Source of the DNA: Cupriavidus pauculus
GTDB lineage: Bacteria > Pseudomonadota > Gammaproteobacteria > Burkholderiales > Burkholderiaceae
Length of the DNA: 64,000 bases
Reading direction: 5' to 3'
NCBI RefSeq assembly: GCF_022179805.1
Contig: NZ_BPUO01000001.1
Span: 62,001-126,000 of the forward strand
Every line of letters starts with the position of its first letter. Position 1 is the stretch's first letter. The notes below the pieces were generated by a model. The model had not been told where the DNA came from and made no database searches. It saw nothing but the letters and a program-made list of their open reading frames with translations. Of this stretch, positions 35,986-45,241 are shown one piece after another. Made by a program: the position numbers and the translations under genes.

Positions 35986-37164
35986 TCAGCGCTCGACAGC
36001 CAGCGCCACGCCCATGCCGCCGCCAATGCACAGCGACGCCAGGCCCTTCTTCGCGTCACGACGCTTCATCTCGTGCAGCAGGGTCACCAGGATGCGGCAA
36101 CCCGAAGCGCCGATCGGATGGCCGATGGCGATGGCGCCACCGTTCACGTTGATCTTCGACTGGTCCCAGCCCATCTGCTGGTGCACGGCCAGCGCCTGGG
36201 CGGCAAAGGCCTCGTTGATTTCCATCAGGTCCAGGTCCTTGACCTCCCAGCCCGCGCGCGACAGGCAGCGCTTGCTGGCCGGCACCGGGCCCATGCCCAT
36301 CACGGCCGGGTCCACGCCGGCGTTGGCATACGCCTTGATCGTGGCCAGCGGGGTCAGGCCCAGTTCCTTGGCCTTGGCGGCCGACATCACCACCACGGCG
36401 GCGGCACCGTCGTTCAGGCCCGACGCGTTGGCGGCGGTCACCGTGCCTGCCTTGTCGAAGGCGGGCTTCAGGCCGGACAGGCTGTCCAGCGTGGCGCCAT
36501 GGCGCACGAACTCGTCGGTCTTGAACGCCACCGGGTCGCCCTTGCGCTGGGGAATCATCACGGGGACGATTTCCTCGTCGAACTTGCCAGCCTTCTGGGC
36601 TGCCTCGGCCTTGTTCTGCGAACCCACGGCGAACTCGTCCTGGGCTTCGCGCGTGATGCCGTATTCCTTGGCAACGTTTTCCGCCGTGATACCCATGTGG
36701 TACTTGTTATAAACGTCCCACAGGCCGTCGACGATCATCGTGTCGACCAGCTTGGCATCGCCCATGCGGAAGCCGTCGCGCGAACCCGGCAGCACGTGCG
36801 GGGCGGCGCTCATGTTCTCCATGCCGCCGGCCACCACGATCTCGGCTTCGCCGGCGATGATGGCATTGGCGGCCAGCATCACGGCCTTCAGGCCCGAGCC
36901 GCACACCTTGTTGATGGTCATGGCGGGCACCATGTCCGGCAGGCCGGCCTTGCGCGACGCCTGGCGCGCGGGGTTCTGGCCCGAGCCGGCCGTCAGCACC
37001 TGGCCCATGATCACTTCGCTGACCTGGTCCGGCTTCACGCCGGCGCGCTCCAGGGCTTCCTTGATCACGATGGCACCAAGCTCCGGCGCCGGGATCTTGG
37101 CCAGGGAGCCGCCGAACTTGCCTACTGCGGTACGGGCTGCGGAAACAATGACGATGTCGGTCAT
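35986..37164 (-). CDS. phaA: Acetyl-CoA acetyltransferase PhaA
   Basis: PhaA condenses two acetyl-CoA to acetoacetyl-CoA, the first step of PHB synthesis. It is 392 residues, with Cys88 ([10 protein letters not shown]), the catalytic His ([10 protein letters not shown]) and Cys379 (LCIGGGMG). The start ATG at 37164 follows AAAGGACC. It lies 76 bases after phaC in the same direction. It is a paralogue of the bktB product in this window. Confidence 0.97.
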   Translation of the reverse strand: MTDIVIVSAARTAVGKFGGSLAKIPAPELGAIVIKEALERAGVKPDQVSEVIMGQVLTAGSGQNPARQASRKAGLPDMVPAMTINKVCGSGLKAVMLAANAIIAGEAEIVVAGGMENMSAAPHVLPGSRDGFRMGDAKLVDTMIVDGLWDVYNKYHMGITAENVAKEYGITREAQDEFAVGSQNKAEAAQKAGKFDEEIVPVMIPQRKGDPVAFKTDEFVRHGATLDSLSGLKPAFDKAGTVTAANASGLNDGAAAVVVMSAAKAKELGLTPLATIKAYANAGVDPAVMGMGPVPASKRCLSRAGWEVKDLDLMEINEAFAAQALAVHQQMGWDQSKINVNGGAIAIGHPIGASGCRILVTLLHEMKRRDAKKGLASLCIGGGMGVALAVER

Positions 37165-37240
37165 TTGAGGTCCTTTCGAGAAAGCGAATCGCGGATCGGT
37201 TCGAAACCGGGCTGGCCGCCACGGCCAGCCCGCATGAAAA

Positions 37241-39121
37241 TCAGGCGCGCTGCTTGACGTAGCGGCCCGGCGCGGGCTCGATCGCCTTGTAGTGAGCGTT
37301 GCCGAATGCTTCGGGCGCGGTGCGCTTCTGGCCAGCCTGCTTGCCCAGCCATGCCATCCAGTCGGGCCACCAGCTACCAGCGTGCTCCTGCGCGCCGGCC
37401 AGCCATTCGTGGGCCGATTCGGGCAGCGCGTCGTTGGTCCAATGGCTGCGCTTCTTCTTGACCGGCGGGTTGATCACGCCGGCGATATGGCCCGAAGCCC
37501 CCAGCACGAAGCGCAGCTTGTTGCTGAGCAGCGCGGTCGATGCGTAGGCAGCCGTCCAGGGCACGATATGGTCTTCGCGCGACCCATAGATATAGGTCGG
37601 CACGTCAATCTCGCCCAGGTCCACCGGCGCATTGCACACCGTCAGCTTGCCAGGCACCTTCAGTTCGTCCTGCAGGTACGTATGACGCAGGTACCAGCAG
37701 TACCACGGGCCCGGCAGGTTGGTGGCATCGCCGTTCCAGAACAACAGGTCGAACGGCACCGGCGTGTTGCCCTTCAGGTAGTTGTCGACCACGTAGTTCC
37801 ACACCAGGTCGTTCGGACGCAGGAACGAGAACGTGTTGGCCAGCTCCACCCCGCGCAGCAGCCCGCACGGCGCGCCGTTCGCGCCGCCCATGGTCGCTTC
37901 GCGCAACTGCACATGGGATTCATCCACGAACACGTCGAGGATGCCGGTATCGGCAAAGTCGAGCAGCGTGGTTAGCAGCGTCAGGCTGGCGGCCGGCTTC
38001 TCGCCGCGCGCGGCCAGCACCGACAGCGCGGTGGAGATGATCGTTCCGCCCACGCAGAAACCCAGCACGTTGATCTTGTCCTGCCCGCTGATATCGCGCG
38101 CCACCTCGATGGCCCGGATGGCGGCATGCTCGATGTAGTCGTCCCACGTGCGCTCAGTCATCGTGGCATCGGGATTGCGCCACGACACCAGGAACACCGT
38201 ATGCCCGTTTTCGACGGCATGGCGCACCAGCGAGCTTTCCGGCTGCAGGTCGAGGATGTAGAACTTGTTGATGCAAGGCGGCACCAGCAGCAGCGGGCGC
38301 GCGTAGACCTTGTCGGTCAGCGGCTTGTATTGCAGCAACTGGAAGTATTCGTTTTCGTAGACCACCGCGCCTTCGGTCACGGCCACGTTGCGGCCCACTT
38401 CGAATGCAGTTTCGTCGGTCTGCGAGATCTTGCCGCGCCCCAGGTCTTCCAGCATGTTGCGCACGCCATTGCGCAGCGATTCGCCGCCCGATTCGATCAG
38501 GCGCTGCTGGGCATCGGGATTGGTGGCCAGGAAGTTGGCCGGCGACATGGCATCGACCCACTGCGACACCGCGAAGCGGATGCGCTGGCGCACCTTGGGA
38601 TCAGCTTCCACGGCATCGGCCAGCTCGGTCATGGCGCGCGCGGTCAGCAGGTAGAACGCCGCGGTATAGCGGTACGCCGCGTTGTTGCGCCAGGCAGCAC
38701 TGGAGAACCGGCGATCGGAAAGACGTTCGCTGGCGCCGCTGTTGCCATTGGGCGCCGGCGCGCCATTGGTCGTCATGGCACCCGCGCCCATTTCACGCCA
38801 GAGCTCGGCAAAATCCTTCAGGTAACGTTCCTGGATACCGGCCAGCTGGGTCGGGGCGATTTTCAGCGGCGCGCCGTTGGCACCGCCAGCCGGAAAAGCC
38901 TGCTGGAACGCCTTGGCAAAGGCATCGCCCATGGGGAAGCCACCGGGAAATGCACCGGACAAACCGGCCGGAAAACCTGCCGGCATTTCGCCATTGGTTT
39001 CGGGAGCCCACTGACGGGACCATTCCAGCCATGCGGCTGGATCGAATGGCCCCGGCGCAAATTGAAACGGTTGGGACTTGTCTTCCGTGCCGGAAGCTGC
39101 CGCACCTTTGCCGGTCGCCAT
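37241..39121 (-). CDS. phaC: Class I polyhydroxyalkanoate synthase PhaC
   Basis: PhaC polymerises hydroxyacyl-CoA into PHB on the granule surface. It is 626 residues. The catalytic triad is Cys356 in the lipase-like box GFCVGG, Asp517 (GSREDHIV) and His545 (GASGHIAG). Each position is exactly 37 higher than the C. necator numbering I recall (319, 480, 508). The extra residues lie in the N-terminal domain, where a Gly/Ala/Pro/Phe-rich stretch (about 45-85) and a Gly/Asn/Ala linker (about 112-132) occur. The C-terminal catalytic domain is closely conserved. GCAGAGAGAC serves as ribosome site, and the promoter is at 39295-39324. Confidence 0.97.
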   Translation of the reverse strand: MATGKGAAASGTEDKSQPFQFAPGPFDPAAWLEWSRQWAPETNGEMPAGFPAGLSGAFPGGFPMGDAFAKAFQQAFPAGGANGAPLKIAPTQLAGIQERYLKDFAELWREMGAGAMTTNGAPAPNGNSGASERLSDRRFSSAAWRNNAAYRYTAAFYLLTARAMTELADAVEADPKVRQRIRFAVSQWVDAMSPANFLATNPDAQQRLIESGGESLRNGVRNMLEDLGRGKISQTDETAFEVGRNVAVTEGAVVYENEYFQLLQYKPLTDKVYARPLLLVPPCINKFYILDLQPESSLVRHAVENGHTVFLVSWRNPDATMTERTWDDYIEHAAIRAIEVARDISGQDKINVLGFCVGGTIISTALSVLAARGEKPAASLTLLTTLLDFADTGILDVFVDESHVQLREATMGGANGAPCGLLRGVELANTFSFLRPNDLVWNYVVDNYLKGNTPVPFDLLFWNGDATNLPGPWYCWYLRHTYLQDELKVPGKLTVCNAPVDLGEIDVPTYIYGSREDHIVPWTAAYASTALLSNKLRFVLGASGHIAGVINPPVKKKRSHWTNDALPESAHEWLAGAQEHAGSWWPDWMAWLGKQAGQKRTAPEAFGNAHYKAIEPAPGRYVKQRA

Positions 39122-39294
39122 GATGTAATCGTCTCTCTGCCAGTCGTGATGGATGACGGGCTCGGGGTAACTGTCTCCCGACCCGCCCCGTTTCCGGGTT
39201 GCGTCCGCAGGCCGCCGCTGGGGCGTTTGCCTCTTACGCTATGCTTGCCGGCGAAACCCTGGAATGCTTCCTCGGTTCCGATACATTTCGAGGC

Positions 39295-39324
39295 ATTGTT
39301 GCCTTGCAATGTAGAGGCTGTCAA
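39295..39324 (-). promoter_or_regulatory. Promoter of phaCAB
   Basis: On the minus strand TTGACA (39319-39324), 18 bases, then AACAAT (39295-39300). The sequence between and after (TTGCAAGGC, AACAATG) matches the well-studied C. necator phaC promoter as I recall it. Confidence 0.85.
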
Positions 39325-39341
39325 TGCGGAAATCCGCATTG
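39322..39341. promoter_or_regulatory. Inverted repeat over the phaC -35 box
   Basis: CAATGCGGA and TCCGCATTG (9-base arms, two bases apart) form a near-perfect palindrome. It shares three bases with the -35 TTGACA, a position where a bound protein would repress or activate. Confidence 0.55.
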
Positions 39342-39442
39342 CCATTTTGCGGCCCGGGAAGTGAAGCCCGACCTACCGGACGGTAATTCTGGCGCGGGTT
39401 ACCGGGCGGCACGACCCATTAATCGAGAAAGATGAAAGCCTG

Positions 39443-39673
39443 ATGTATATCGTGGCAATTGGCTGGATCTACGTAACGCTGATGATGGCCATCACCGAGA
39501 CCAATATCGTCGCCGGCGTGGCCACGTTCCTGTTCTACGGCGTGGCGCCGGTGTCGATCGTCATGTACATCATGGGCACGCCGGCTCGCAAGCGCCGGCG
39601 CAAGGCCAACGAAGCCAAGGAAGCTGCCGCGGCAGCGCGGCAGCCCGAGAGCAAAGGCGAAGGCGAAGCCTAG
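39443..39673 (+). CDS. Small inner-membrane protein (76 aa)
   Basis: This is a hypothetical with two membrane helices (MYIVAIGWIYVTLMMAI and VAGVATFLFYGVAPVSIVMYIM) followed by a very basic then acidic tail (ARKRRRKANEAKEAAA...). Similar short proteins next to pgeF are common in Burkholderiales. Its stop overlaps the stop of convergent pgeF by four bases. AGATGAAAGCCTG upstream offers only a weak ribosome site. Confidence 0.75.
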   Translation: MYIVAIGWIYVTLMMAITETNIVAGVATFLFYGVAPVSIVMYIMGTPARKRRRKANEAKEAAAAARQPESKGEGEA

Positions 39674-40476
39674 TCCGCCAGCCAGACCAGCGTGGCCATG
39701 CGGCCAGTGGTGCGGTCGCGGCGATACGAATAGAACCGATCGGCATCGGTAACCGTGCAGGCATCGCCGCCATGGACCTGCGTGCAACCGGCGCGCGCCA
39801 GGCGGATACGGGCCAGCGCGTAAAGGTTGGCCAGGTACTTGCCCGGCGCCCCCGCCACGAACGCCGCTTCCACGGCAGCCCGTTCCTCAGACAGCGCGCG
39901 ATCCAGGAATGCCTCGCGAACCTCGACACCCACTTCGAAGGCATCGGGTCCGATAGCGGGCCCCAGCCACGCCACCCACTGCGCCGAGGGATCGGCGTTG
40001 GCGGCCATGCGCGCCAGCGTGGCCTCGATCACGCCATCGCAGAGGCCGCGCCAGCCGGCATGGGCCGCACCCACGACGGTGCCGGCCGCATTGCAGAGCA
40101 ACACGGGCAGGCAGTCGGCGGTCATGATGGCGCAGACGTGTCCTGGCGCGGTCGCCACGCTGGCATCGGCGCGCGGTACGCCAGCGACATCGTCATCGGC
40201 GGTGACTACCCCACATCCGTGCACCTGTTCGAGCCAACGCGGCATGGCCGGCAACTGGCTGGCCAGCCGGGCGCGGTTGGCGGCCACCGCCGCCGGGTCG
40301 TCGCCTACATGGGTGCCGAGATTGAGCCCGCCGGGCTCGCCGTCCGCCAGTCCATACGGGCCTGCACTGACACCCCCGAAACGGGTGGTGGACAGCGCGC
40401 GCACGCGGGCAGGCGCTGGCCAATCGGGAACGATCCAAGCGGCCGCGCCGGTCGTCGGGTCAATCCTCGTCGTCAT
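39670..40476 (-). CDS. pgeF: Peptidoglycan editing factor PgeF (laccase-fold, YfiH)
   Basis: This family has been reported to remove wrongly incorporated amino acids from peptidoglycan precursors and to act as a purine nucleoside phosphorylase. The ATG at 40476 has GGGGAGG upstream and gives 268 residues. The Zn-binding Cys and His motifs are present: [21 protein letters not shown] and AHAGWRGL, with the C-terminal GGDACTVTD and FYSYRRD. Its start lies inside the last codons of rluD, so the two are translationally linked. Confidence 0.92.
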   Translation of the reverse strand: MTTRIDPTTGAAAWIVPDWPAPARVRALSTTRFGGVSAGPYGLADGEPGGLNLGTHVGDDPAAVAANRARLASQLPAMPRWLEQVHGCGVVTADDDVAGVPRADASVATAPGHVCAIMTADCLPVLLCNAAGTVVGAAHAGWRGLCDGVIEATLARMAANADPSAQWVAWLGPAIGPDAFEVGVEVREAFLDRALSEERAAVEAAFVAGAPGKYLANLYALARIRLARAGCTQVHGGDACTVTDADRFYSYRRDRTTGRMATLVWLAD

Positions 40477-41704
40477 CGTCGTCGGCCTCCCCTTCGTACC
40501 ACTCGGGTTCGTAGTCATCCTCGTCGTCTTCCTGCGCGTGGCCTTCGAAGTCCAGCGCATCGATCAGCGCCTGCAGGTCTTCGGGCGGCGGGGCTTCCCA
40601 CGACTTCTTGCGGCCCGTCACGGGATGCACCAGCCCCAGCCGGTAAGCGTGCAGTGCCTGCCGCGTGAACGGTACGGGCAGCGGTACCCGGATGGCGGGA
40701 CGCTGGCCGCGCTGGGTGGCCTTGTGATAGACCGGATCCCCTACCAAAGGATGGCCTACCGACTCGAAATGGACGCGAATCTGGTGCGTCCGCCCCGTTT
40801 CAAGCTGACACATCACCATCGACACCTTCGAGCGGCCCAGCGGCACCGTTCCCAGCGTCTTGAAATGGGTGCGCGACGGCTTGCCGCTGTTGGTATGCAC
40901 GATGGCCATGCGCGTGCGTTCGCGCGGATCGCGGCCGATTGGCGCGTCGATCGTGCCCTCGTCGGGGGTTTCCCCCCAGACCAGCGCGATATACGTCCGT
41001 TTGACCGTGCGCGCCTGCAGTTGCCGCACCAGGTCGGTCTGCGCGGTCAGCGTGCGTGCCACCACCATCAGGCCGGACGTTTCCTTGTCGAGCCGATGAA
41101 CGATGCCCGCGCGCGGCAGGCGCGCGGCGTGCGCATCGCGATGCAGCAGGCCATTCAGCACCGTGCCGCTCCAGTTGCCGGCGGCCGGATGCACCACCAG
41201 CCCGGACGGCTTGTCGATGACCAGCAGCACGTCGTCTTCGTACACCACTTCAAGCGGCACGTCTTCCGCTGTGAACGCCTGCGATTCCGGCGCGGCCTGG
41301 GGCACGATCTCGATCTGCTGCCCCATCTGCACCGACGCCTTGGCGCGGCTGGGCTCGCCATCCACGCGCACGACCCCGTCCTCGATCCACTGCTGGATGC
41401 GGCTACGTGAAAACTCACTGAAGTGCTGCGCGAGCAATTTGTCGAGCCGCTGGCCATGGCCGGCGCTGTCGACCTCCAGGTACAGTGGCATCAGATCGGG
41501 GGCGGCAGGCGCCGTGGCAGGCACCTCGTCGTTGAACTCGTCGCCCGCGTCACCGTCCTCTCCCTCATCGAGGGACGCGTCGAATTTCTCGGCGTCAAGC
41601 GCGTCGGATTCCTCTTCGGTCACGTCGGGCTTTTGGGTGTGGCGTTCCAGACCGGTTTCGGTCTTGGGGCTTCGGCTATAATGCTTGGCGCTATTTTTTT
41701 TCAT
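40460..41704 (-). CDS. rluD: 23S rRNA pseudouridine(1911/1915/1917) synthase RluD
   Basis: RluD modifies helix 69 of 23S rRNA. Starting at the ATG at 41704 gives 414 residues. An acidic leader (about residues 25-65) is followed by an S4 RNA-binding domain ([27 protein letters not shown]) and the catalytic Asp motif in [27 protein letters not shown] and [11 protein letters not shown] come next, and the protein ends in an unusual run of Asp/Glu (EADDDDDED). The bamD promoter overlaps the first codons; a start at the Met at about 41490 ([13 protein letters not shown]) would also give a normal RluD. Confidence 0.92.
   Translation of the reverse strand: MKKNSAKHYSRSPKTETGLERHTQKPDVTEEESDALDAEKFDASLDEGEDGDAGDEFNDEVPATAPAAPDLMPLYLEVDSAGHGQRLDKLLAQHFSEFSRSRIQQWIEDGVVRVDGEPSRAKASVQMGQQIEIVPQAAPESQAFTAEDVPLEVVYEDDVLLVIDKPSGLVVHPAAGNWSGTVLNGLLHRDAHAARLPRAGIVHRLDKETSGLMVVARTLTAQTDLVRQLQARTVKRTYIALVWGETPDEGTIDAPIGRDPRERTRMAIVHTNSGKPSRTHFKTLGTVPLGRSKVSMVMCQLETGRTHQIRVHFESVGHPLVGDPVYHKATQRGQRPAIRVPLPVPFTRQALHAYRLGLVHPVTGRKKSWEAPPPEDLQALIDALDFEGHAQEDDEDDYEPEWYEGEADDDDDED
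41677..41682 (+). promoter_or_regulatory. -10 element (TATAAT) of bamD
   Basis: A consensus TATAAT lies 39 bases before the bamD ATG, with no strong -35. It falls inside the first codons of the divergent rluD if rluD begins at 41704. Confidence 0.55.
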
Positions 41705-41720
41705 CCGGAACAGGTTGCCC

Positions 41721-42551
41721 ATGCAATTGCAGAGCATCAAGCGCGCCAGCTGGCGCGCGAAAATTGGAGCGGTTTTGCTCGCAGGCGGATGCGTCATGCT
41801 GTCGGCATGCGGCCTGCTGGGAGACCAGCCTGACGAAACGGCTGGCTGGTCGGCCAACAAATTATATTCGGAAGCGAAGGATGCTTTGGATGGCGGCGAC
41901 TATTCGCGCGCCGTCAAGCTCTACGAAAAGCTCGAGGGCCGCTATCCGTTTGGCCGTTTTGCGCAGCAGGCACAGATCGACACCGCCTACGCCAGCTACA
42001 AGGACGGCGAGACCGCCGCCGCGCTGGCTGCCGTGGATCGCTTCATCCAACTCCACCCGAGCCATCCGAACATCGATTACGCCTACTACCTCAAGGGCCT
42101 GATCAATTTCAACGACAACCTCGGCTGGCTGGGCCGCTTCTCGGGCCAGGACCTGAGCGAGCGCGACCCCAAGGCTGCCCGCGCCGCCTATGACGCCTTC
42201 CAGACGCTGATCACACGGTATCCGGACAGCAAGTACACGCCCGACGCCACGCTGCGCATGCAGTACATCGTCAACGCGCTGGCGCAGCACGAAGTCCACG
42301 CCGCGCGCTACTACTACCGCCGTGGCGCCTACCTGGCCGCCGTCAACCGCGCGCAGCAGGCGCTGAAGGACTACGATGGCGCGCCCGCCAACGAGGAAGC
42401 GCTGTACATCATGGTCCGTTCGTACGATGCCCTGGGCATGAAGGACCTGCGCGACGATACCGCCCGCGTGATGGAGCGCAACTATCCGAACAGCGACTTC
42501 ATCAAGTACGGCGCGCGCCGCAAGGACAAGTCGTGGTGGGAAGTGTTCTGA
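41721..42551 (+). CDS. bamD: Outer membrane assembly lipoprotein BamD
   Basis: BamD is the essential lipoprotein of the BAM complex that inserts beta-barrels into the outer membrane. I start at the ATG at 41721 (276 aa), after the promoter. The basic n-region is followed by a lipobox (VMLSACG, acylated Cys about residue 30). Tetratricopeptide-type repeats then fill the rest ([41 protein letters not shown]...). The conserved C-terminus ends KSWWEVF. Confidence 0.95.
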   Translation: MQLQSIKRASWRAKIGAVLLAGGCVMLSACGLLGDQPDETAGWSANKLYSEAKDALDGGDYSRAVKLYEKLEGRYPFGRFAQQAQIDTAYASYKDGETAAALAAVDRFIQLHPSHPNIDYAYYLKGLINFNDNLGWLGRFSGQDLSERDPKAARAAYDAFQTLITRYPDSKYTPDATLRMQYIVNALAQHEVHAARYYYRRGAYLAAVNRAQQALKDYDGAPANEEALYIMVRSYDALGMKDLRDDTARVMERNYPNSDFIKYGARRKDKSWWEVF

Positions 42552-42586
42552 TCGACTGATCGACTGAACGCCTTCCGCGGAAGACG

Positions 42587-42622
42587 AAAAGGCCGAGACC
42601 TGGCAACAGGCTCGGCCTTTTT
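42587..42622 (+). terminator. Intrinsic terminator after bamD
   Basis: AAAAGGCCGAG (42587-42597) pairs with CTCGGCCTTTTT (42611-42622). The long A/T flanks make it active in either direction, so it may also end the minus-strand regulator remnant. Confidence 0.85.
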
Positions 42623-42665
42623 GCTTTTGCGAGCCACCGGTTAGTCGCCCCCGCGCCCAGAACGT

Positions 42666-43307
42666 CTACGGCGAGTCCGGCACGCCCTTCCCGGCCGAAT
42701 CTCGCGGCATCCCGATCGATAGCAGCCCGTTGTGCGCGCCATAGCGGCAGAGTTCGGCATCGCTGTCGATGCCAAGCTTCTTCATGGCGCTGATCTTGTG
42801 CGTGCTGACGGTCTTCACACTGCGACCCAGGTATTGCGCCATGTCGCTGACCGACATCCCGCCAACATAGAGCCGGATCACCTCCACCTCCTTCGGACTC
42901 AGCGTCGTGAGTGACGCATTAACCACAATGCGTCGAGGTGAGCCTGCGGCGGCGCGCGCCTTCGCCCGGGCGACATAGCTGCGCTGCTGGTACGCCGCCA
43001 CGATCGCACGCCCCAGTTCATTGAGTCCGCTGCCTTTGCCAAGCACCGCGCAAGCGCCCGCATCGAGCGCGCTCTTCAGCATCGCCGCGTTTTCCTGCAT
43101 GGTCGGCACGACGATCCGTACTGCGGGAAAGCGTTGGCGAATCGCTTCCAGCATCGGCAAACCATCCGTATGGCATGCACACGGCATGCACAGATCGGTC
43201 ACCACCACGTCGCAGTTCCCCTGTGACAAGCGGTCGAACAGCGCATCAACATCGCCGGCTTCGCCCACGATGGAAAACCCCAGCTTCGTCGAGAGAATCT
43301 GCCTGGT
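42666..43307 (-). pseudogene. LuxR/RcsB-type response regulator lacking its N-terminal part
   Basis: The frame is open from 43307 without a natural start; the first usable codon is a GTG at 43268. What remains begins mid-receiver (LGFSIVGEAGDVDALFDRL), retains the phospho-acceptor Asp (VVVTDLCMP) and has a complete LuxR helix-turn-helix (LSPKEVEVIRLYVGGMSVSDMAQYLGRSVKTVSTHKISAMKKLG). About 40 N-terminal residues that hold the acidic metal-binding pair are missing, so phosphorylation should fail. The upstream boundary coincides with the altered 3' end of the polysaccharide-export gene, which points to a deletion that joined them. Confidence 0.75.
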
Positions 43308-44367
43308 TCACGACGCGTGCCCAGCGCGTGATGTCGCCGGCGTCGACGTAGACCACGTCGCGCGGCCGCAGCGGAAAGCCTTCGGCCAGCGCCAGTGCAA
43401 CAGGCGAGCGCGCGTCGAGGTGAAATACCTCCGGCCGCCCTGCCGGATGCTTGCGCACGACGTAGATCTGACGGGGGTCGCTGGTCAGCGGATTCACGCC
43501 ACCGGCCTCGCCCAGCGCTTCGCCCAGCGTCAGCCGGCCGTTGCGCGGCAGCGCCGCCACGGGGCGATTGACTTCACCCATCACGAATACCTTGCCGTCC
43601 TCGCGCTGCTCCACGCGCACGATGTCGCCGCCGCGCAACTGGATGTCGGCGGGGTTGCGGCCGGCGCGCAGCCAGGCAGGAAGATCGATGAGCCAGCTGC
43701 GGCCCTGGCGGGACACGCGGATGCGGCTGCTGTCGCCGGTGCTGACGTTGATGCCGCCCGCGCGGCCGAGCGCCTCGACCAGCGTCATCGGCACGTCGTC
43801 CACGTATTGCGGCCCGGGCGACTTCACCTCGCCGTCCAGATAGATGCGCTGGCTGCGATAGGCAAGCACGCGCACCGTCACCTGCGGTTTGCGCACCACG
43901 CGATCCAGCGCGCGCACCAGGCGCTCGCGCACCTCGGCCGCGCTCAGTCCGGCCACCTTCATGGCGCCTGCGTAGGGAAACTGGATCTCGCCCCGGTGGC
44001 TCACCACATAACCGGGAACGCTGGCGGCGCCGCTGTAGCCGGGAATCTCGTAGTCAATCCCCACGGTGTAGGTCTGGCTGGGGAATACCAGTTCGGGATG
44101 ATCCCAGACGATGATCGACAGGATGTCGGCCGGACCGATGCGATAGGGCTGGGGCGCTCCCATCAAGTCGCCCACGTCGTGCTGGTCACGCACTACTTCG
44201 TCATGCAGCGAATTGACCAGGTCCCACGAGATCGGCGTGACGCCCTGCGGCAGGTCCGGGGGCGCCCCCTCGGCCAGTTCACCGTCGACCCGCATACCCG
44301 GCGCCAATGCGCACCCCGCCAGTACGACACTGGCAAACACCGACGCCACCCAGGCCTTTGCTCGCAT
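43246..44367 (-). CDS. Polysaccharide export outer-membrane lipoprotein (Wza/OPX family) with altered C-terminus
   Basis: This 373-residue lipoprotein (lipobox LAGC, Cys about 19) has the polysaccharide-export domain (YRIGPADILSIIVWDHPEL... GEIQFPYAGAMKVAGLSAAEVRERL) and two SLBB-type repeats (IYLDGEVKSPGPQYV and VFVMGEVNRPVAALP). It is normal up to DVVYVDAGDITRWARVVNQ at about residue 353. The last 19 or so residues (ADSLDEAG... RSRRC) read through regulator sequence in the wrong frame. The amphipathic C-terminal helix that crosses the outer membrane in Wza is therefore missing. Partner kinase and polymerase genes are absent. It is probably non-functional. Confidence 0.85.
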   Translation of the reverse strand: MRAKAWVASVFASVVLAGCALAPGMRVDGELAEGAPPDLPQGVTPISWDLVNSLHDEVVRDQHDVGDLMGAPQPYRIGPADILSIIVWDHPELVFPSQTYTVGIDYEIPGYSGAASVPGYVVSHRGEIQFPYAGAMKVAGLSAAEVRERLVRALDRVVRKPQVTVRVLAYRSQRIYLDGEVKSPGPQYVDDVPMTLVEALGRAGGINVSTGDSSRIRVSRQGRSWLIDLPAWLRAGRNPADIQLRGGDIVRVEQREDGKVFVMGEVNRPVAALPRNGRLTLGEALGEAGGVNPLTSDPRQIYVVRKHPAGRPEVFHLDARSPVALALAEGFPLRPRDVVYVDAGDITRWARVVNQADSLDEAGVFHRGRSRRC

Positions 44368-44579
44368 GGTTCTGTTTCACGCCCTCGATCAAGGCGTGGA
44401 TGCTAGCCAGACTTGCCCTGCCGCCCCCTAGGATTTATCCGATTCCCTCGCTCTGATGCGGCCGTACATCAAGGCCGGCGTTTTCGTACATCTGTGATGC
44501 GCTGACGACAGCCGATTCCTGTACGTTGCGGGCACGAAAATTCGCTTACGTTCCGAGCAACGCAGCACCAGGAATCCAG

Positions 44580-45215
44580 ATGACTCCATCCGTGCCACAG
44601 ATACGGGTCTGTCTGGCGGATGATCATCCACTGATCCTCGAAGGCATCCGCTGGCTCCTGTCGCAGACCCTCCACATTCGAATTGCCGGCGTCGCGCATC
44701 ATCCCGCCGAGCTGCTTGACCTGCTGGCGAAGACCACGTGCGATGTGCTGGTCACCGACTTCCACATGCCCGGTGACCATGGCACCGATGGACTGCCACT
44801 GCTGGGCAGCATCCGCCGGCTGCATCCGCGGGTCCGCATCCTGGTGCTGACCAGTCTGCGCCATGCCGGGCTGTTCCAGAGCATCCTGCGCCTGGGCGTG
44901 GCAGGCATCGTTCGCAAGGACGGCAATATGTCGCAGCTCGCCACCGCCATCGAAGTGGCTCACCACGGCGGACGCTTTGTCGGCACTGCGTTACGCCAGG
45001 AGGATGCCGACCCGGCCGCCGCCGCGCTGCTGAGTGCGAGCGAACTGGAGGTGCTGCGGCTGCATGCCGGCGGCATGTCGGTGTCGGAGATTGCCGCCTA
45101 CCTGAACCGCAGCATCAAGACCATCAGTACCCACAAACGGGCGACCATGGACAAGCTCGGCATCCATACCGATGCCGGGCTCTTCCTCTATGCGCGGAAC
45201 AATGGGCTGGCGTGA
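44580..45215 (+). CDS. LuxR/RcsB-family response regulator
   Basis: This 211-residue regulator starts at the ATG at 44580 (AGGA upstream). The receiver is complete (VCLADDHPLILEGIRWLL, phospho-acceptor in VLVTDFHMPG, Lys in IVRKDG) and is followed by a LuxR-type DNA-binding domain (LSASELEVLRLHAGGMSVSEIAAYLNRSIKTISTHKRATMDKLG). It is a clear paralogue of the broken regulator at 42666-43307 and is transcribed away from the polysaccharide-export gene. No sensor kinase is adjacent. Control of exopolysaccharide is a reasonable guess. Confidence 0.9.
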   Translation: MTPSVPQIRVCLADDHPLILEGIRWLLSQTLHIRIAGVAHHPAELLDLLAKTTCDVLVTDFHMPGDHGTDGLPLLGSIRRLHPRVRILVLTSLRHAGLFQSILRLGVAGIVRKDGNMSQLATAIEVAHHGGRFVGTALRQEDADPAAAALLSASELEVLRLHAGGMSVSEIAAYLNRSIKTISTHKRATMDKLGIHTDAGLFLYARNNGLA

Positions 45216-45241
45216 GGCGGCGCGCAGGCCGCCCCGGTGGC

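Larger units (their letters stand above)
39122..39442. other. phaC control region
   Basis: These 321 bases carry the phaC promoter and a leader of about 165 bases. The leader holds the element GTTTCGCCGGCAAGCATAGCG (minus strand, split here only for description), which is also present in the C. necator leader I recall. A 20-base inverted repeat (39322-39341) overlaps the -35 box. The remaining 100 bases up to the small plus-strand gene at 39443 show no clear promoter for it. Confidence 0.7.
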
